Shown here: positions 27,246 through 37,149 of the stretch, piece after piece
Numbering within the stretch: position 1 is the stretch's first letter
Layout: each line of letters starts with the position of its first letter
Origin: Fortiea sp. LEGE XX443
Lineage (GTDB): Bacteria > Cyanobacteriota > Cyanobacteriia > Cyanobacteriales > Nostocaceae
Assembly (NCBI RefSeq): GCF_015206815.1
Contig: NZ_JADEXZ010000008.1
Coordinates: 1 to 64,000 of the forward strand
Length of the DNA: 64,000 nucleotides
Direction of reading: 5' to 3'
Position numbers and translations under genes: made by a program
The notes under the pieces: generated by a model
Seen by the model: the letters and a program-made list of their open reading frames with translations, nothing else
The model's database searches: none
What the model was told of the DNA's origin: nothing

Positions 27246-27920
27246 CTACTCTCGCAGTACATAACCCACACCACGCATTGTGTGGACTAAGCGTTTTTCA
27301 TTATTTTCTTCTAATTTGAGGCGCAGGTAACGAATATAAACTTCGATAATATTAGAATCACCCATGAAGTCGTAACCCCAAACTTTTTCGAGAATTTGGT
27401 CTCTAGTAAAGACCTGGCGAGGATGGGTGAGGAGATATTCTAATAAATCAAACTCTTTGACTGTTAGTTCAATAGATCGTTGACTCCGAAATACTTCACG
27501 GGTGCAACGGTTGAGTTTTAAGTCTTCAAACTGCAATAAATCCGCATCTGCTTCTTGAGTGCGGCGCAGATGAGCGCGAATTCTTGCCAACAATTCCTCA
27601 ATGCTAAATGGTTTGACCACATAATCATTGGCTCCTGCATCTAATCCTGCCACGCGATCGCTCACTTCATCTTTTGCTGTCAACAAAATCACTGGCACTT
27701 TGCTCCCAGTTGCTCGCAAGCGCCGACAAAGTTCTAAACCCGTTAGCCCTGGTAACATCCAATCTAGTATGACTAAATCTGGTGATGACTCCCGCGCCAC
27801 AGTCAAACCAGTGATGCCATCATGGGCTACACTGACTGTGTAATTTTCGCTGCTCAGTTCCAATTGGACAAATCGCGCCAGTTTGGTTTCATCTTCAACT
27901 AAAAGGATGTGTGCCGTCAT
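27246..27920 (-). CDS. OmpR/PhoB-type response regulator
   Basis: A 224-residue regulator with a receiver domain (1-120; acidic pocket Glu-9/Asp-10, phosphoacceptor Asp-53 in ILDWMLPG, Lys of VVKPFS) and a C-terminal winged-helix DNA-binding domain (about 128-224; ELTVKEFDLLEYLL, NIIEVYIRYLR, RGVGYVLRE). Its start overlaps the end of the histidine kinase gene by 4 bp, so the two form one operon and a cognate pair. The signal and regulon are not evident; I cannot tie it to a named cyanobacterial pair. Confidence 0.92.
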   Translation of the reverse strand: MTAHILLVEDETKLARFVQLELSSENYTVSVAHDGITGLTVARESSPDLVILDWMLPGLTGLELCRRLRATGSKVPVILLTAKDEVSDRVAGLDAGANDYVVKPFSIEELLARIRAHLRRTQEADADLLQFEDLKLNRCTREVFRSQRSIELTVKEFDLLEYLLTHPRQVFTRDQILEKVWGYDFMGDSNIIEVYIRYLRLKLEENNEKRLVHTMRGVGYVLRE

Positions 27921-29047
27921 ACTTTTGCTCCTAATGTAGGTAGTATCAGAATGAAAGTGCTGCCATTACCGGGTTCTGACCGAAGTTCGACCTTACCGCC
28001 AATACATTCTACAAGGCGTTTCACAATAGATAGACCCATACCAGTGCCTCCAGTTGAACGGGTACGAGATGGATCTATGCGATAAAAAGGCTCAAAGATG
28101 CGGGACTGCTCTAACAAAGGAATGCCACATCCCTTGTCGCTGACTTTAATTATTGCCCAACCATCAGCCTGAGTCAGATGCACAGTCACAGGCTCACTTG
28201 CATCCGAGTATTTGACTGCATTACCAATCAAATGGCTTAATATCTGCATTAGCTGGTTGCGTTCTGCCTTGACTTCAATAGGAAAGGGGGATGTTTCTAG
28301 CTGAATTGCCCGATGGTGAAATTTTTCTGTCATCTGAGCTATAGCTACAACCAAATCATTTAGTAAGAGTGGTTCAGTTTGCCAAGGGATTGTACTGTTT
28401 TCTGCCCGTGCCAAGTCCAGTAAGTCTTGTAAGATGTGATTCATTCTTTCAGCATCAGAAAAAGCCATTTCTAGAGTTTCTTTCTGGGAATCTGCTAAAT
28501 TATGACTGCGTTGTAAACTTCTTTGCAGATATCCATAAACCATGCTGAGAGGTGTGCGTAACTCATGAGCTAAATCGCTGATTAACTGTCGCTGCTGTTC
28601 TTTGGCTTCTGAAAGCCTGGTTAAAAATTCAATCCATGTCTGGGCTAACAGTTGAATCTCGCTCGGTGTTTGATTCAATCCTAGCTGGTAGGGAATCAGT
28701 TCAGCCGTAGAGATTTCTGCCCATCGATTCATCTGTTGTAATGGTAAAAGCGATCGCTTAATGAACAGAGTTGTCAAAACTATAGTAGTAGCAAGGGAAA
28801 AAATACTCATAGTTCGTAAACTTTGAATCACTGTCAACAGTTGAGAGTCGTCTGTCATACCGTACTGTTGATGAGTAATAATCAGAAACTGTTTTATTTC
28901 CCAACCCACCCATAAAGTAAAACTACTTAATCCGAGTGTAAAGATCACGATAATGCCAACAGTTAGGCGAAATTGTAGCGAAGATGGATCAATTCTGACT
29001 TGAAAAAATTTGACTAATTTTCTTTTAAACTTTTCTGTAAAATTCAT
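27917..29047 (-). CDS. Sensor histidine kinase, partner of the OmpR-type regulator
   Basis: A 376-residue protein with two membrane helices (about 28-48 and 82-97), a short outside loop, a HAMP-like linker, the phosphoacceptor motif DLAHELRTP (His-161), the N box (HLIGNAVKYS), and G boxes (DKGCGI, GGTGMGLSIV). It autophosphorylates and passes phosphate to the regulator encoded immediately downstream. The small periplasmic loop (about 33 residues) suggests sensing within or at the membrane rather than large-ligand binding. Confidence 0.92.
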   Translation of the reverse strand: MNFTEKFKRKLVKFFQVRIDPSSLQFRLTVGIIVIFTLGLSSFTLWVGWEIKQFLIITHQQYGMTDDSQLLTVIQSLRTMSIFSLATTIVLTTLFIKRSLLPLQQMNRWAEISTAELIPYQLGLNQTPSEIQLLAQTWIEFLTRLSEAKEQQRQLISDLAHELRTPLSMVYGYLQRSLQRSHNLADSQKETLEMAFSDAERMNHILQDLLDLARAENSTIPWQTEPLLLNDLVVAIAQMTEKFHHRAIQLETSPFPIEVKAERNQLMQILSHLIGNAVKYSDASEPVTVHLTQADGWAIIKVSDKGCGIPLLEQSRIFEPFYRIDPSRTRSTGGTGMGLSIVKRLVECIGGKVELRSEPGNGSTFILILPTLGAKV

Positions 29048-29730
29048 TGGAATATCTCATCTCTATATGTTTTACGATTGTCCGTCTAATAATTAAACTT
29101 GAGAACCATCTGATAGCTGTCTAATTAGATGTCAGATAATAACTCAATTCAACAAATAACTATAATTGGGTTTATAGTTGATGGTTTAAACCAGAGACAA
29201 GAAATTATTTTATGATTTAACTCTAATAGATATGTGTTGCAGAAAAATGAGTTTTTCCTGAATATAATTAAAGCTTTTGCTGAAAAAATTTTTAAATTAG
29301 TACTAATTAAATCTTGGTCAAGTATCAAATTGTCTTTTTTTCCTTTATAAAGAAGGATTCACTTTTTAAAATATCATCTTGTAAAGGGTGATTTAGAAGT
29401 GTCTTGAGCATGAAATTTTGAAATACTTAGTTATCAGAAATGCCAAAAATTCTATCCTCAACTCTTTGGTAGGTAAGAAAATATTTCGCGCATCTACCAC
29501 TAGCGATCGCTTTGAGGCTTGGAAAATAAATCAAACGAGAAATACTGATTTTTTCCTTGGTTCTTAATCTTGGTCGTGATCAAGAGTACTTTAGATGTGA
29601 TCGCCCTGGGATAATAAGCTTAGTTATAGTAATCGGTAAAATACCCCAATAAAGCTTAATTATGATGCTGCTTGTGTCTTCTCCAACGACTAGGCTAGTA
29701 TATTTGTATTTATAGTTACTTAGTTGACAT
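29048..29730. other. 683-bp divergent intergenic region
   Basis: AT-rich DNA between the histidine kinase gene (minus) and the EACC1/CHAT pair (plus). No gene or clear operator is seen. The promoters of both operons must lie here. Confidence 0.4.
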
Positions 29731-30057
29731 ATGGCAGAGGTAAAACTTTCACTTGAAGGTGAAGAAGCGGGTGTTGCCACTGAAAAGCTTTTTGAAACCA
29801 CTGGTCTACAGGGTAGTTGGGAAGTAGCACCAAATTCCCTGCTTACTAAAGAAGGTACATTGGCAGTTATAGGAACTGTTGTAGGCATTGTAGGAGGTAC
29901 AATTGCAGTCGCAGAACAAATTCGTAAGTGGTATCAGGAACACAAACGAGCGAATAAGAAATTTGATGTAGTACTTGTAGCTGGCGATGTGCGAGTAGTT
30001 TTAGAGAATGCCACGATTGAAGATATTTGTGCCGTATTAGAAGAATTGGAGAGTTAA
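29731..30057 (+). CDS. Small EACC1-like protein paired with the CHAT-STAND gene
   Basis: A 108-residue protein: a polar N-terminus (1-42), one hydrophobic glycine-rich helix (about 44-64, LAVIGTVVGIVGGTIAVAEQI) and a small alpha/beta tail (FDVVLVAGDVRVVLENATIEDICAVLEEL). This layout resembles the effector-associated constant component 1 (EACC1) proteins described next to STAND/CHAT conflict genes; that is my recollection of the family, not a search. It ends one base before the GTG of the next gene, so the two are translationally coupled. It may be an adaptor or membrane tether for the large protein. Confidence 0.6.
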   Translation: MAEVKLSLEGEEAGVATEKLFETTGLQGSWEVAPNSLLTKEGTLAVIGTVVGIVGGTIAVAEQIRKWYQEHKRANKKFDVVLVAGDVRVVLENATIEDICAVLEELES

Positions 30058-30058
30058 T

Positions 30059-33000
30059 GTGCAGACGCTTTATATCAAGTTAGTACCGCTTGAAAAGCAG
30101 TTTGTAGAATTGCGTTATGCACTGGGGCATCCAGCAAGATATGAAACACAACACCTTGATGTATCGTCAATTGAGAACTTAATTCAGAAAGCAAAAGGTA
30201 GCTACTATATGCTGATGCCTGATTTAAAAGGAATTGGGTCTCAGTTATTTTATTGGTTAGATGGAAATGGTAGGTGGCTAAGTCGAGCAATTAATAATTG
30301 TACGGAGGAAGGCTTAATTCTGGCGCTAGATGTACGTGAACGATTAGGGCATCTACCTTGGGAAACGTTGCATGATGGAGAGCAATTTTTAATAGAGCGC
30401 GTTAATCCAGTTGTTGTCGCAGTACGCTGGGTTGATCGTCCTGTTCAAGATTTAGCAATTACGCAGCAACGTCCTTTGCGGATTTTATTTATGGCATCAT
30501 CGCCAGAAAATGTAGAACCTCCACTCGATTTTGAACGGGAAGAGGCTCAAATTTTGTCAGAAACAAGGGATATTCCTCTCTATTTACGAGTTGAAGAAAG
30601 TGGTTGTATTGCAGAATTAAGCAAACTCTGGGGGCGTTATCGTGAACCGTTCGATGTGTTTCACTTGACAGGACATGCTTCTATCAAAGATGAACAACCG
30701 TTTTTTATTACAGAAACTGAAACTGGGGAACTTCATGCTGCTTACTCATCAGAGATTGCTTCAGCTTTAAGATTTCGCATACCACAGCTAGTGTTTTTAT
30801 CAGGCTGCCGAACAGGTGAAGCGGCGAGTGATGGAGCAGTATCTTCTTTAGCTGAATCATTAATTGAGCAAGGTTGTCGGGCCGTTTTAGGATGGGGACG
30901 ACAAATCGCAGATGTAGTAGCAACACAAGCCGCAGCATATCTCTACAGCAAACTGGCTGCCGGATATGAACTTTCAGAGGCACTTGCCAGTACTTATCAA
31001 TATCTACGAGAGGAAAAAGTAGAGGATTGGCATCTGCTGAGACTTTATATTCGAGGTCAGTGTCCAAAAGCGTTAGTTGAACCATTAGGCGATCAAGTAT
31101 GGTTGCCAGAAGAACCAATTTATGAACAGTTTCTGGATTCGCAGGGAATTGTTCGGGTTGCTACACCACAAGATTTTGTAGGAAGACGCAGAATACTGCA
31201 ACTTAGCTTGAGAGCATTACGGGCAGCAGATAAGTTAGGTGTGATTCTATATGGTTTAGGTGGAGTTGGGAAAAGCACTGTTGCAGCAAGGCTTTTAGAG
31301 CGTTTACAAGGCTATGACGAAATTTTTATCTATCAGCAATTAGATGAGGATAAGCTGCTAAGGCAGCTTGCTGAACAATGTCTTTCAGCAACGGGACAGG
31401 AAATTTTACAAAGTAATCTGCCACTCACGCAAAAGTTAACCAAATTCTTACGAGAAGGACTGAATGAGCAAGCGCAGAGACTAATCTTTGTTCTTGATGA
31501 CTTTGAAGCAAACCTAGAATTGAGAACAGACGGTAGCGCAGTCTTAAAGCCTGAAGCTGTAGCAGTCTTGATATCTTTTTTGAAGGCAATAACTCAATCG
31601 CGTCTTCCACACCGGATTATTATTACATCTAGGTATGATTTTTTGCTTCCAGAGCTAAATCAGCGATTCCATCGAGAGCAGTTAGTTGCCTTATCAGGTA
31701 ATGATCTACAGAAAAAATGTAACCGTTTAGTGTCTTTTGCACCTGGTTCTGAAATTGATCGAGAGTTACAACTCAAAGCTTTGGGAACTTCGGCAGGTAA
31801 TCCTCGTTTGTTGGAGTGGTTAAACAAAGTTTTACAAGTGCAACAAGTTGGTAAAACACAAATACTAGAACAGGTAGAGAACACCACCCAAGAGTTTCGT
31901 GAAAGTATTCTGGCAGAGGAATTACTAAATCGACAACCAATTAAATTGCAACGAATGCTTGGGTTTAGCTTGGTTTATCAGTTACCAGTGCCTCAGTCTG
32001 CAATAGAAGTTCTTTGTCCAAAAACTTTCGATGTAAATAGTTATATTTCTAGAGCAGTTGCATTAGGTTTACTTGAGTGTATACATTCTCAAGAAGAAAC
32101 TTTGTACTATGTTCCACGAATTATAGAGCCGCTTCTTGATTTTCCTAAAGATTCTATAGAATTATACAGAACTGCTGCGAAACATTTAGATACAATATGG
32201 TTTTTCAAAGGTTTTGAAAAGATTATAGAGGCAGAGGACAAAGTATCAGAAAGCTCTCTGCTTAATGATCCTTTTGAGAAATCCATGCCGACTGATAGAT
32301 TGTTTGCGTTGTATCAACTTGCAACTAAAGCTTTTAACCCAGACTTATTAACTCGAGCAAATTGGTTTTTAGTCCTGCGGCTCAACCGCCAAGGAAGGTA
32401 CAGAGAAGTAGCGGCACTATGTAAATTTGTCCGTGATGGAGCTTATGCTCATTTAAAAATTCATATTATCTCTTTTAGGCTCCTTTACTACTTAGCAAAA
32501 GCGCAAGAACATATTGGAGAAGTGGAAGAGGCTTTGTATAACTATCAAGAGTCGCTAAAATTTTGTTCGGATGAATATGAAAGTGAAAAAGCTGCAATTC
32601 TTCATGATTTAGGGGATTTATACGTTAAGCAGGGTAACTATCAGGAAGCCCTGAAGATATGCCAGCAGGTTATGAAAATTGATGATAAAGATAACAATAA
32701 GCTTGGTAAAGCTAAGTCTCTTAGTCAAATAGCAGATATCAAGAGAGAATTAGGTGAACTTGAAGAAGCACTCAGATTATATATGGAAGTACTAGAACTT
32801 ACTCAAGAAACAGGAGATAAAAATTTTCTCTATACTGTGCAAAATAACATTGCTACTCTTCAAGTTGATCTTGGTAAAACGGATGCTTGGGATCATGTAT
32901 TACCAAGTTTAGTTTCACACAGAACACAGTCCCAAAACCTTGAGGATACAATTCCACTCCTCAGTAATACTGCATCGCTAAGACTAAAACAAGGTGAAAT

Positions 33001-34579
33001 AGAAGAGGCAAGAGAGATTTTTGAACAATTAAATGACTTACTGCCCCAAATTGATAACTCTTGGCTCAAAGCACTACTTTTACATAATCTAGCTACTTTC
33101 CGCTCAGATTGTGGAGATCGAGAGATTGCTTTAGAGCTTTACAATCAAGCTCTCGAACTGCACAGAAATAATGGCGATCAACCGCGTGAAGCAATGACAC
33201 TTCAGGAGATAGGTATTCTCTATGAGCGTCAAAATAATATCAGTGAAGCTTTGAAGTTTCTCAAAGATTCTTACGAGTTGGCTTTGAAGATTGGGAATAA
33301 AGACACTCAAGCCCATGTTTTGCCACGAATCGCATCAATACTGATTGATCAAGATAATTTAGATGAAGCTGAAGAGAAATTAAATACAGCTTTAGCAGTA
33401 CTCAATCAATTTAACAATCCAAAACATCATGCCCTCGCCCTTAGAGAAATGGGACGGCTTCAAATAAAGCAGGAAAGTTATGATGCAGGAACAGATTTTT
33501 TAAGGCAAGCTTTAGAAAAATGTAGTTCAGTTGTTGATGTTGTTCTTCGAGCTACTATTCTCAAGCTTTTAGGAGAGGTTCTGTCCTTTCTTAGTGAAGT
33601 AGATATAGCAATTGAGCATTTAACAGAATCCCTGAATCTCTATCAAAAACTAAATTTCCCGAAAGATATTGAAGAAGTTAGAGAGCTAATTAAGAATGCT
33701 CAACTAAAAAAACCTGCACAGTTGTATCAAGCAGCAATTACCGAAGCTGAAAAAGGTAATGCGAGAACAGCACTTGATTTATTTGAGCAAGCTCTTCCTA
33801 TGATAGAAGAACTGGGCTATGAAGAAATCAAAGCACGTATTTTGCTATCAATGGGGAACATTTTGATAGGTGAAGGGAATTTTAAAGAGGGTGTTAAAAA
33901 AGCATCTCAAGCAATTGAGATTGCAAAGCTGCATAATCTTCCTGAAAGGGAAAACATAGAAAATATTTCCGTTGCAGTACAGTACGGAACACTGAAAAAT
34001 ATTTTTAATTCGGCTCAAGAAAAATGCAAAAGCCAACAATTTGACGAAGTATTGAATTTGGGCTACCAATGTTTAGAACTTTCTGAACTATTAGAGGATG
34101 TTTACTGGGCTTCGGAAGTTTACTCAATGCTTGGGCAAATTAAGGCACATTTGGGCAATTATGAAGATGGCATAAAAGATTTGAAAAAAGCGGTTTCTTT
34201 AGCTCAAGAAAATCAACTTGATGGAGTTGAGGAATTACAGAAGATAATTCTTGCAATAAATCATAATCAGGCAGTTCGCTTACATGAGGCAGCTAATTCT
34301 GCTGCACAGGAAAGAAATTTAGCGGAAGCAATTAAACTTGCTCGAAAAGCTTATGAATTTCAGTGCAGCATTAATTATAAAAATATCCAACCTGTTACTT
34401 TAGGATTACTGGGACAAATGCTGTTAGCTCAAAATCAATCAGACAAAGGATTGAAGCAACTACAGCAAGCACTAAATATTGCCCAAGAATTAAAAGCTCA
34501 AGAACTTATAAATCAGCTTCAAGAGATGATTTCTGTGTATGCCAGAAAGATTAAAGACCGAGATATTGATGAGAAGTAG
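30059..34579 (+). CDS. CHAT protease - STAND NTPase - TPR protein
   Basis: A 1506-residue protein starting at GTG. A CHAT (caspase-like) domain spans about 90-335 with the His-Cys pair in FHLTGHAS (His-206) and FLSGCRTG (Cys-250). A STAND/NB-ARC NTPase follows (about 370-690): P-loop GLGGVGKST (399-407), Walker B LIFVLDDFE (475-483), sensor IIITSR (520-525). From about 750 to the end run many TPR-like repeats (for example GDLYVKQGNYQEALKICQQV). In related systems, repeats sense a trigger, the NTPase oligomerises and the protease cleaves targets, often causing host cell arrest. The trigger and target here are unknown; a developmental or HetF-like role is an alternative. Confidence 0.88.
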   Translation: MQTLYIKLVPLEKQFVELRYALGHPARYETQHLDVSSIENLIQKAKGSYYMLMPDLKGIGSQLFYWLDGNGRWLSRAINNCTEEGLILALDVRERLGHLPWETLHDGEQFLIERVNPVVVAVRWVDRPVQDLAITQQRPLRILFMASSPENVEPPLDFEREEAQILSETRDIPLYLRVEESGCIAELSKLWGRYREPFDVFHLTGHASIKDEQPFFITETETGELHAAYSSEIASALRFRIPQLVFLSGCRTGEAASDGAVSSLAESLIEQGCRAVLGWGRQIADVVATQAAAYLYSKLAAGYELSEALASTYQYLREEKVEDWHLLRLYIRGQCPKALVEPLGDQVWLPEEPIYEQFLDSQGIVRVATPQDFVGRRRILQLSLRALRAADKLGVILYGLGGVGKSTVAARLLERLQGYDEIFIYQQLDEDKLLRQLAEQCLSATGQEILQSNLPLTQKLTKFLREGLNEQAQRLIFVLDDFEANLELRTDGSAVLKPEAVAVLISFLKAITQSRLPHRIIITSRYDFLLPELNQRFHREQLVALSGNDLQKKCNRLVSFAPGSEIDRELQLKALGTSAGNPRLLEWLNKVLQVQQVGKTQILEQVENTTQEFRESILAEELLNRQPIKLQRMLGFSLVYQLPVPQSAIEVLCPKTFDVNSYISRAVALGLLECIHSQEETLYYVPRIIEPLLDFPKDSIELYRTAAKHLDTIWFFKGFEKIIEAEDKVSESSLLNDPFEKSMPTDRLFALYQLATKAFNPDLLTRANWFLVLRLNRQGRYREVAALCKFVRDGAYAHLKIHIISFRLLYYLAKAQEHIGEVEEALYNYQESLKFCSDEYESEKAAILHDLGDLYVKQGNYQEALKICQQVMKIDDKDNNKLGKAKSLSQIADIKRELGELEEALRLYMEVLELTQETGDKNFLYTVQNNIATLQVDLGKTDAWDHVLPSLVSHRTQSQNLEDTIPLLSNTASLRLKQGEIEEAREIFEQLNDLLPQIDNSWLKALLLHNLATFRSDCGDREIALELYNQALELHRNNGDQPREAMTLQEIGILYERQNNISEALKFLKDSYELALKIGNKDTQAHVLPRIASILIDQDNLDEAEEKLNTALAVLNQFNNPKHHALALREMGRLQIKQESYDAGTDFLRQALEKCSSVVDVVLRATILKLLGEVLSFLSEVDIAIEHLTESLNLYQKLNFPKDIEEVRELIKNAQLKKPAQLYQAAITEAEKGNARTALDLFEQALPMIEELGYEEIKARILLSMGNILIGEGNFKEGVKKASQAIEIAKLHNLPERENIENISVAVQYGTLKNIFNSAQEKCKSQQFDEVLNLGYQCLELSELLEDVYWASEVYSMLGQIKAHLGNYEDGIKDLKKAVSLAQENQLDGVEELQKIILAINHNQAVRLHEAANSAAQERNLAEAIKLARKAYEFQCSINYKNIQPVTLGLLGQMLLAQNQSDKGLKQLQQALNIAQELKAQELINQLQEMISVYARKIKDRDIDEK

Positions 34580-34645
34580 TTATAATTCCATGTGATCGCA
34601 GCATCACTATTAAACTAAGTCTGAAGTCCTGAGTTACTACTGTTC

Positions 34646-36634
34646 TCAACTTTCCGTCGCCAGCCAAGCACGTAAAACCTCTGCTACTGTCCAGGCTTGG
34701 GCAATACATCCGCGTGGAGTCATCGGTGCATCACCATCAAAAATTTCACTGAGACTGCCAAGACCGTGAGTTGTGAGATGATTAGCCATTGGTTCTAGAA
34801 ATTGACGCGCCTGTTCAGGATTTTTGTAGACGCGCAGATGTGCGAGGACAAACGGCCCCAACAACCAACCCCAAACGGTTCCCTGGTGATAAGCTCCGTC
34901 ACGTTGATACTGATTACCACCGTATATTCCTTGATATTGGGGATGATCGGGAGAGAGCGATCGCAATCCATGTGAAGTTAGCAACATTCGTCCACAAGCT
35001 TCTACTACACTCTTTTGTTGGGCAGGTGTGAGGGGGGTTTCTGGTAATGACACAGTAAAAATTTGGTTAGGACGCAACGCTGAATCATTACCTTCAGGAC
35101 TATCTATAACGTCATAGCAGTAACCAAGCTCCTCATTCCAGAAGCGAGAAAATCTAGCTAAGGCGCGGTCTGCCATTGCTTCATATTCTTGATGTGGTTT
35201 ACCCAACTGACGGGCAAACTTTGCCATTGTGCGTAAGGCGTTATACCAAAGGGCATTGACTTCAATCGGTTTACCAATTCGCGGTGTCACTACCCAATCG
35301 CTAACTTTGGCATCCATCCAAGTGAGTTGTACACCTGCAACACCTGCATAAAGTAAACCATCGGTGGGATCGAGGTGGATGTGATAACGTGTGCCGCGAC
35401 AGTGCCAATTGATGATGTCTGCAAGTACTGGAAACAGTTCACTCAGTAAATTATCATCGTCTGTGGCGTTGTAATAAGCACGGATAGCTTCAAAGTACCA
35501 AAGTGTGGCATCGACTGTATTGTATTCTGGTTGCTCCCCAACATCGGGAAAGCGATTAGGCAGCATTCCTTGGTCTACATACCTAGCAAAGGTGCGGAGA
35601 ATTGAGCGTGCTACCTCTGGACGACCAGTAGAAATTGTTAACCCAGGTAGGCTAATCATCGTGTCCCTTCCCCAGTCACCAAACCAGTGATAACCAGCGA
35701 TGATGGTTTTACCGTGGGATTCTTCTGGCAATGGGCGGTCTACAATAAACTGATCAGCCGCTAGTATTAAATGGTTAATCCAGCTAGGAGATTCCTGAGC
35801 GTCGAGGGGTCGGTTACTATGCCAAAATCCTATTAGCTTTTGTTCTTGAGCGCGACGTAACTTGAGTGCGTTTTCACCATGCAAATCTGGTTGTTTTTCT
35901 GTACTGGCTACAAAAGTTAGTGTTTCTCCAGGATTGAGTGTAACTGTAAAAGTGGCAGCATGGAGGTGATCTTCTTTGTCGTTCAATCCTCGATAACGTT
36001 CAACTGCCAAGTCAAAGTTGTAGTACCAATTGTGAACTGGCGACGCGCTGCTTTTGTCACTCAACAGATAAAGTGGTACAGCACTTGGATGAGCAGTTAC
36101 ACAAATCCCCTGTTCTACTTGCTCAACAGACATCTGCCAGCTATTGCTGTGGGTGTCGCCATGATAATCACGGTAGTTGACCATTGCTTTGAGCGTTAGT
36201 CTAAGAGGTTGGGTAGCACGACGCAAAGTATATTGAATATATGTTGTGTTAGCTCCCTGCTGCATCCATATCCGCTTTTCTAACAAAGCATCAGCCACAG
36301 CAAAACGCCAGACAGGAATGGTACCTTCCAAAGAAAAACTTTCGATGTGTCGATAACCGTGGGGACTAACGATCGCATCTGCCCAGCGATTCGTGTGTAG
36401 AGAATAAAAGCGATCGCCTTCACCATACACAACAGTTTCATCTAGTTTTGCCAGCAGTAAAGTGCGACCTAACGGCGGTTGCAATGGTGCTACTAGTAAG
36501 CCGTGATAGCGACGGGTTAGCAAACCCGCCACAGTACCAGAAGCGTAACCACCTATGCCATTGGTGACTAACCATTCCCGTGTCTCTGCGGTGTCGAGAT
36601 TGCCACAGATTTCCCGCCCAAATTCTATACACAT
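34646..36634 (-). CDS. Amylo-alpha-1,6-glucosidase (glycogen debranching enzyme)
   Basis: A 662-residue protein with an N-terminal beta-domain (NGIGGYASGTVAGLLTRRYHGLLVA at about residues 25-50, GDE_N type) and a C-terminal (alpha/alpha)6 barrel carrying GYHWFGDWGRDTMISLPGL and DGAYHQGTVWGWLLGPF. It matches the bacterial/archaeal debranching glucosidase family acting on alpha-1,6 branches of glycogen-like glucans. Length is normal. It is monocistronic, transcribed convergently to the CHAT gene, and ends 66 bp from it. Confidence 0.88.
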   Translation of the reverse strand: MCIEFGREICGNLDTAETREWLVTNGIGGYASGTVAGLLTRRYHGLLVAPLQPPLGRTLLLAKLDETVVYGEGDRFYSLHTNRWADAIVSPHGYRHIESFSLEGTIPVWRFAVADALLEKRIWMQQGANTTYIQYTLRRATQPLRLTLKAMVNYRDYHGDTHSNSWQMSVEQVEQGICVTAHPSAVPLYLLSDKSSASPVHNWYYNFDLAVERYRGLNDKEDHLHAATFTVTLNPGETLTFVASTEKQPDLHGENALKLRRAQEQKLIGFWHSNRPLDAQESPSWINHLILAADQFIVDRPLPEESHGKTIIAGYHWFGDWGRDTMISLPGLTISTGRPEVARSILRTFARYVDQGMLPNRFPDVGEQPEYNTVDATLWYFEAIRAYYNATDDDNLLSELFPVLADIINWHCRGTRYHIHLDPTDGLLYAGVAGVQLTWMDAKVSDWVVTPRIGKPIEVNALWYNALRTMAKFARQLGKPHQEYEAMADRALARFSRFWNEELGYCYDVIDSPEGNDSALRPNQIFTVSLPETPLTPAQQKSVVEACGRMLLTSHGLRSLSPDHPQYQGIYGGNQYQRDGAYHQGTVWGWLLGPFVLAHLRVYKNPEQARQFLEPMANHLTTHGLGSLSEIFDGDAPMTPRGCIAQAWTVAEVLRAWLATES

Positions 36635-37149
36635 AAGGCAACACTCTTTCTGGCGATCGATATTTGGATTATCGGTTATGAATCTTCTACTATGCTGAGA
36701 GCGGTATTAAGACTTGATAAGAGAGCAATTTTTAGACAATTACAATTGAAATTGTAACTGCTAATCAAATTGAAATCATCTCAAGTGTAAATATTGGCTC
36801 ATTTGACCGTTGCTTTAAGTTTTGCTCATAATATGACCTAGAATGGGAAGCATCCTGTTATTAAACTAGTCACTAAAACTTATGAGTTAGGTGTGAAACT
36901 GACAAAAGAAGCTATGTTAGGTGTTGCATAAATGCGGGATAATTTTTTTGTATTTCTCTCTCAAAAACCTCTTCTTCTCTACGAGACGCTGCGCGTTGGC
37001 GGAAACCTCTCGTAGAGAATGCGTACTTTGCGTACTTTGCGGTTCATTATTTCATCCCTAAATTCAGCAACGCCGAAGCTATATCAAAAGTTGAAAAACA
37101 AATCAAGCGTTTGACTGATTCAAATCATGAAACAACAAAACTTAGCAAT
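36635..37149. other. Intergenic region hosting a MITE
   Basis: Apart from the element at 36920-37074, this region upstream of the debranching enzyme gene is AT-rich and without a supported gene. The debranching enzyme promoter should lie within the first 200 bp after 36634. Confidence 0.4.
36920..37074 (+). mobile_element. MITE family 2, copy A (155 bp, 12-bp duplication)
   Basis: The element runs from GGTGTTGCATAAAT to AATTCAGCAACGCC, with imperfect inverted ends. Flanks GAAGCTATGTTA (36908-36919) and GAAGCTATATCA (37075-37086) match at 10 of 12 positions, an aged target duplication. An inverted copy lies at 42133-42255. It is longer than that copy by an internal inverted-repeat segment around CTCTACGAGACG/CTCTCGTAGAG. 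It encodes nothing. Confidence 0.75.

Noticed and set aside
30708-31118. 136-codon minus frame inside the CHAT gene
   Set aside because: Antisense shadow of a strongly supported domain.
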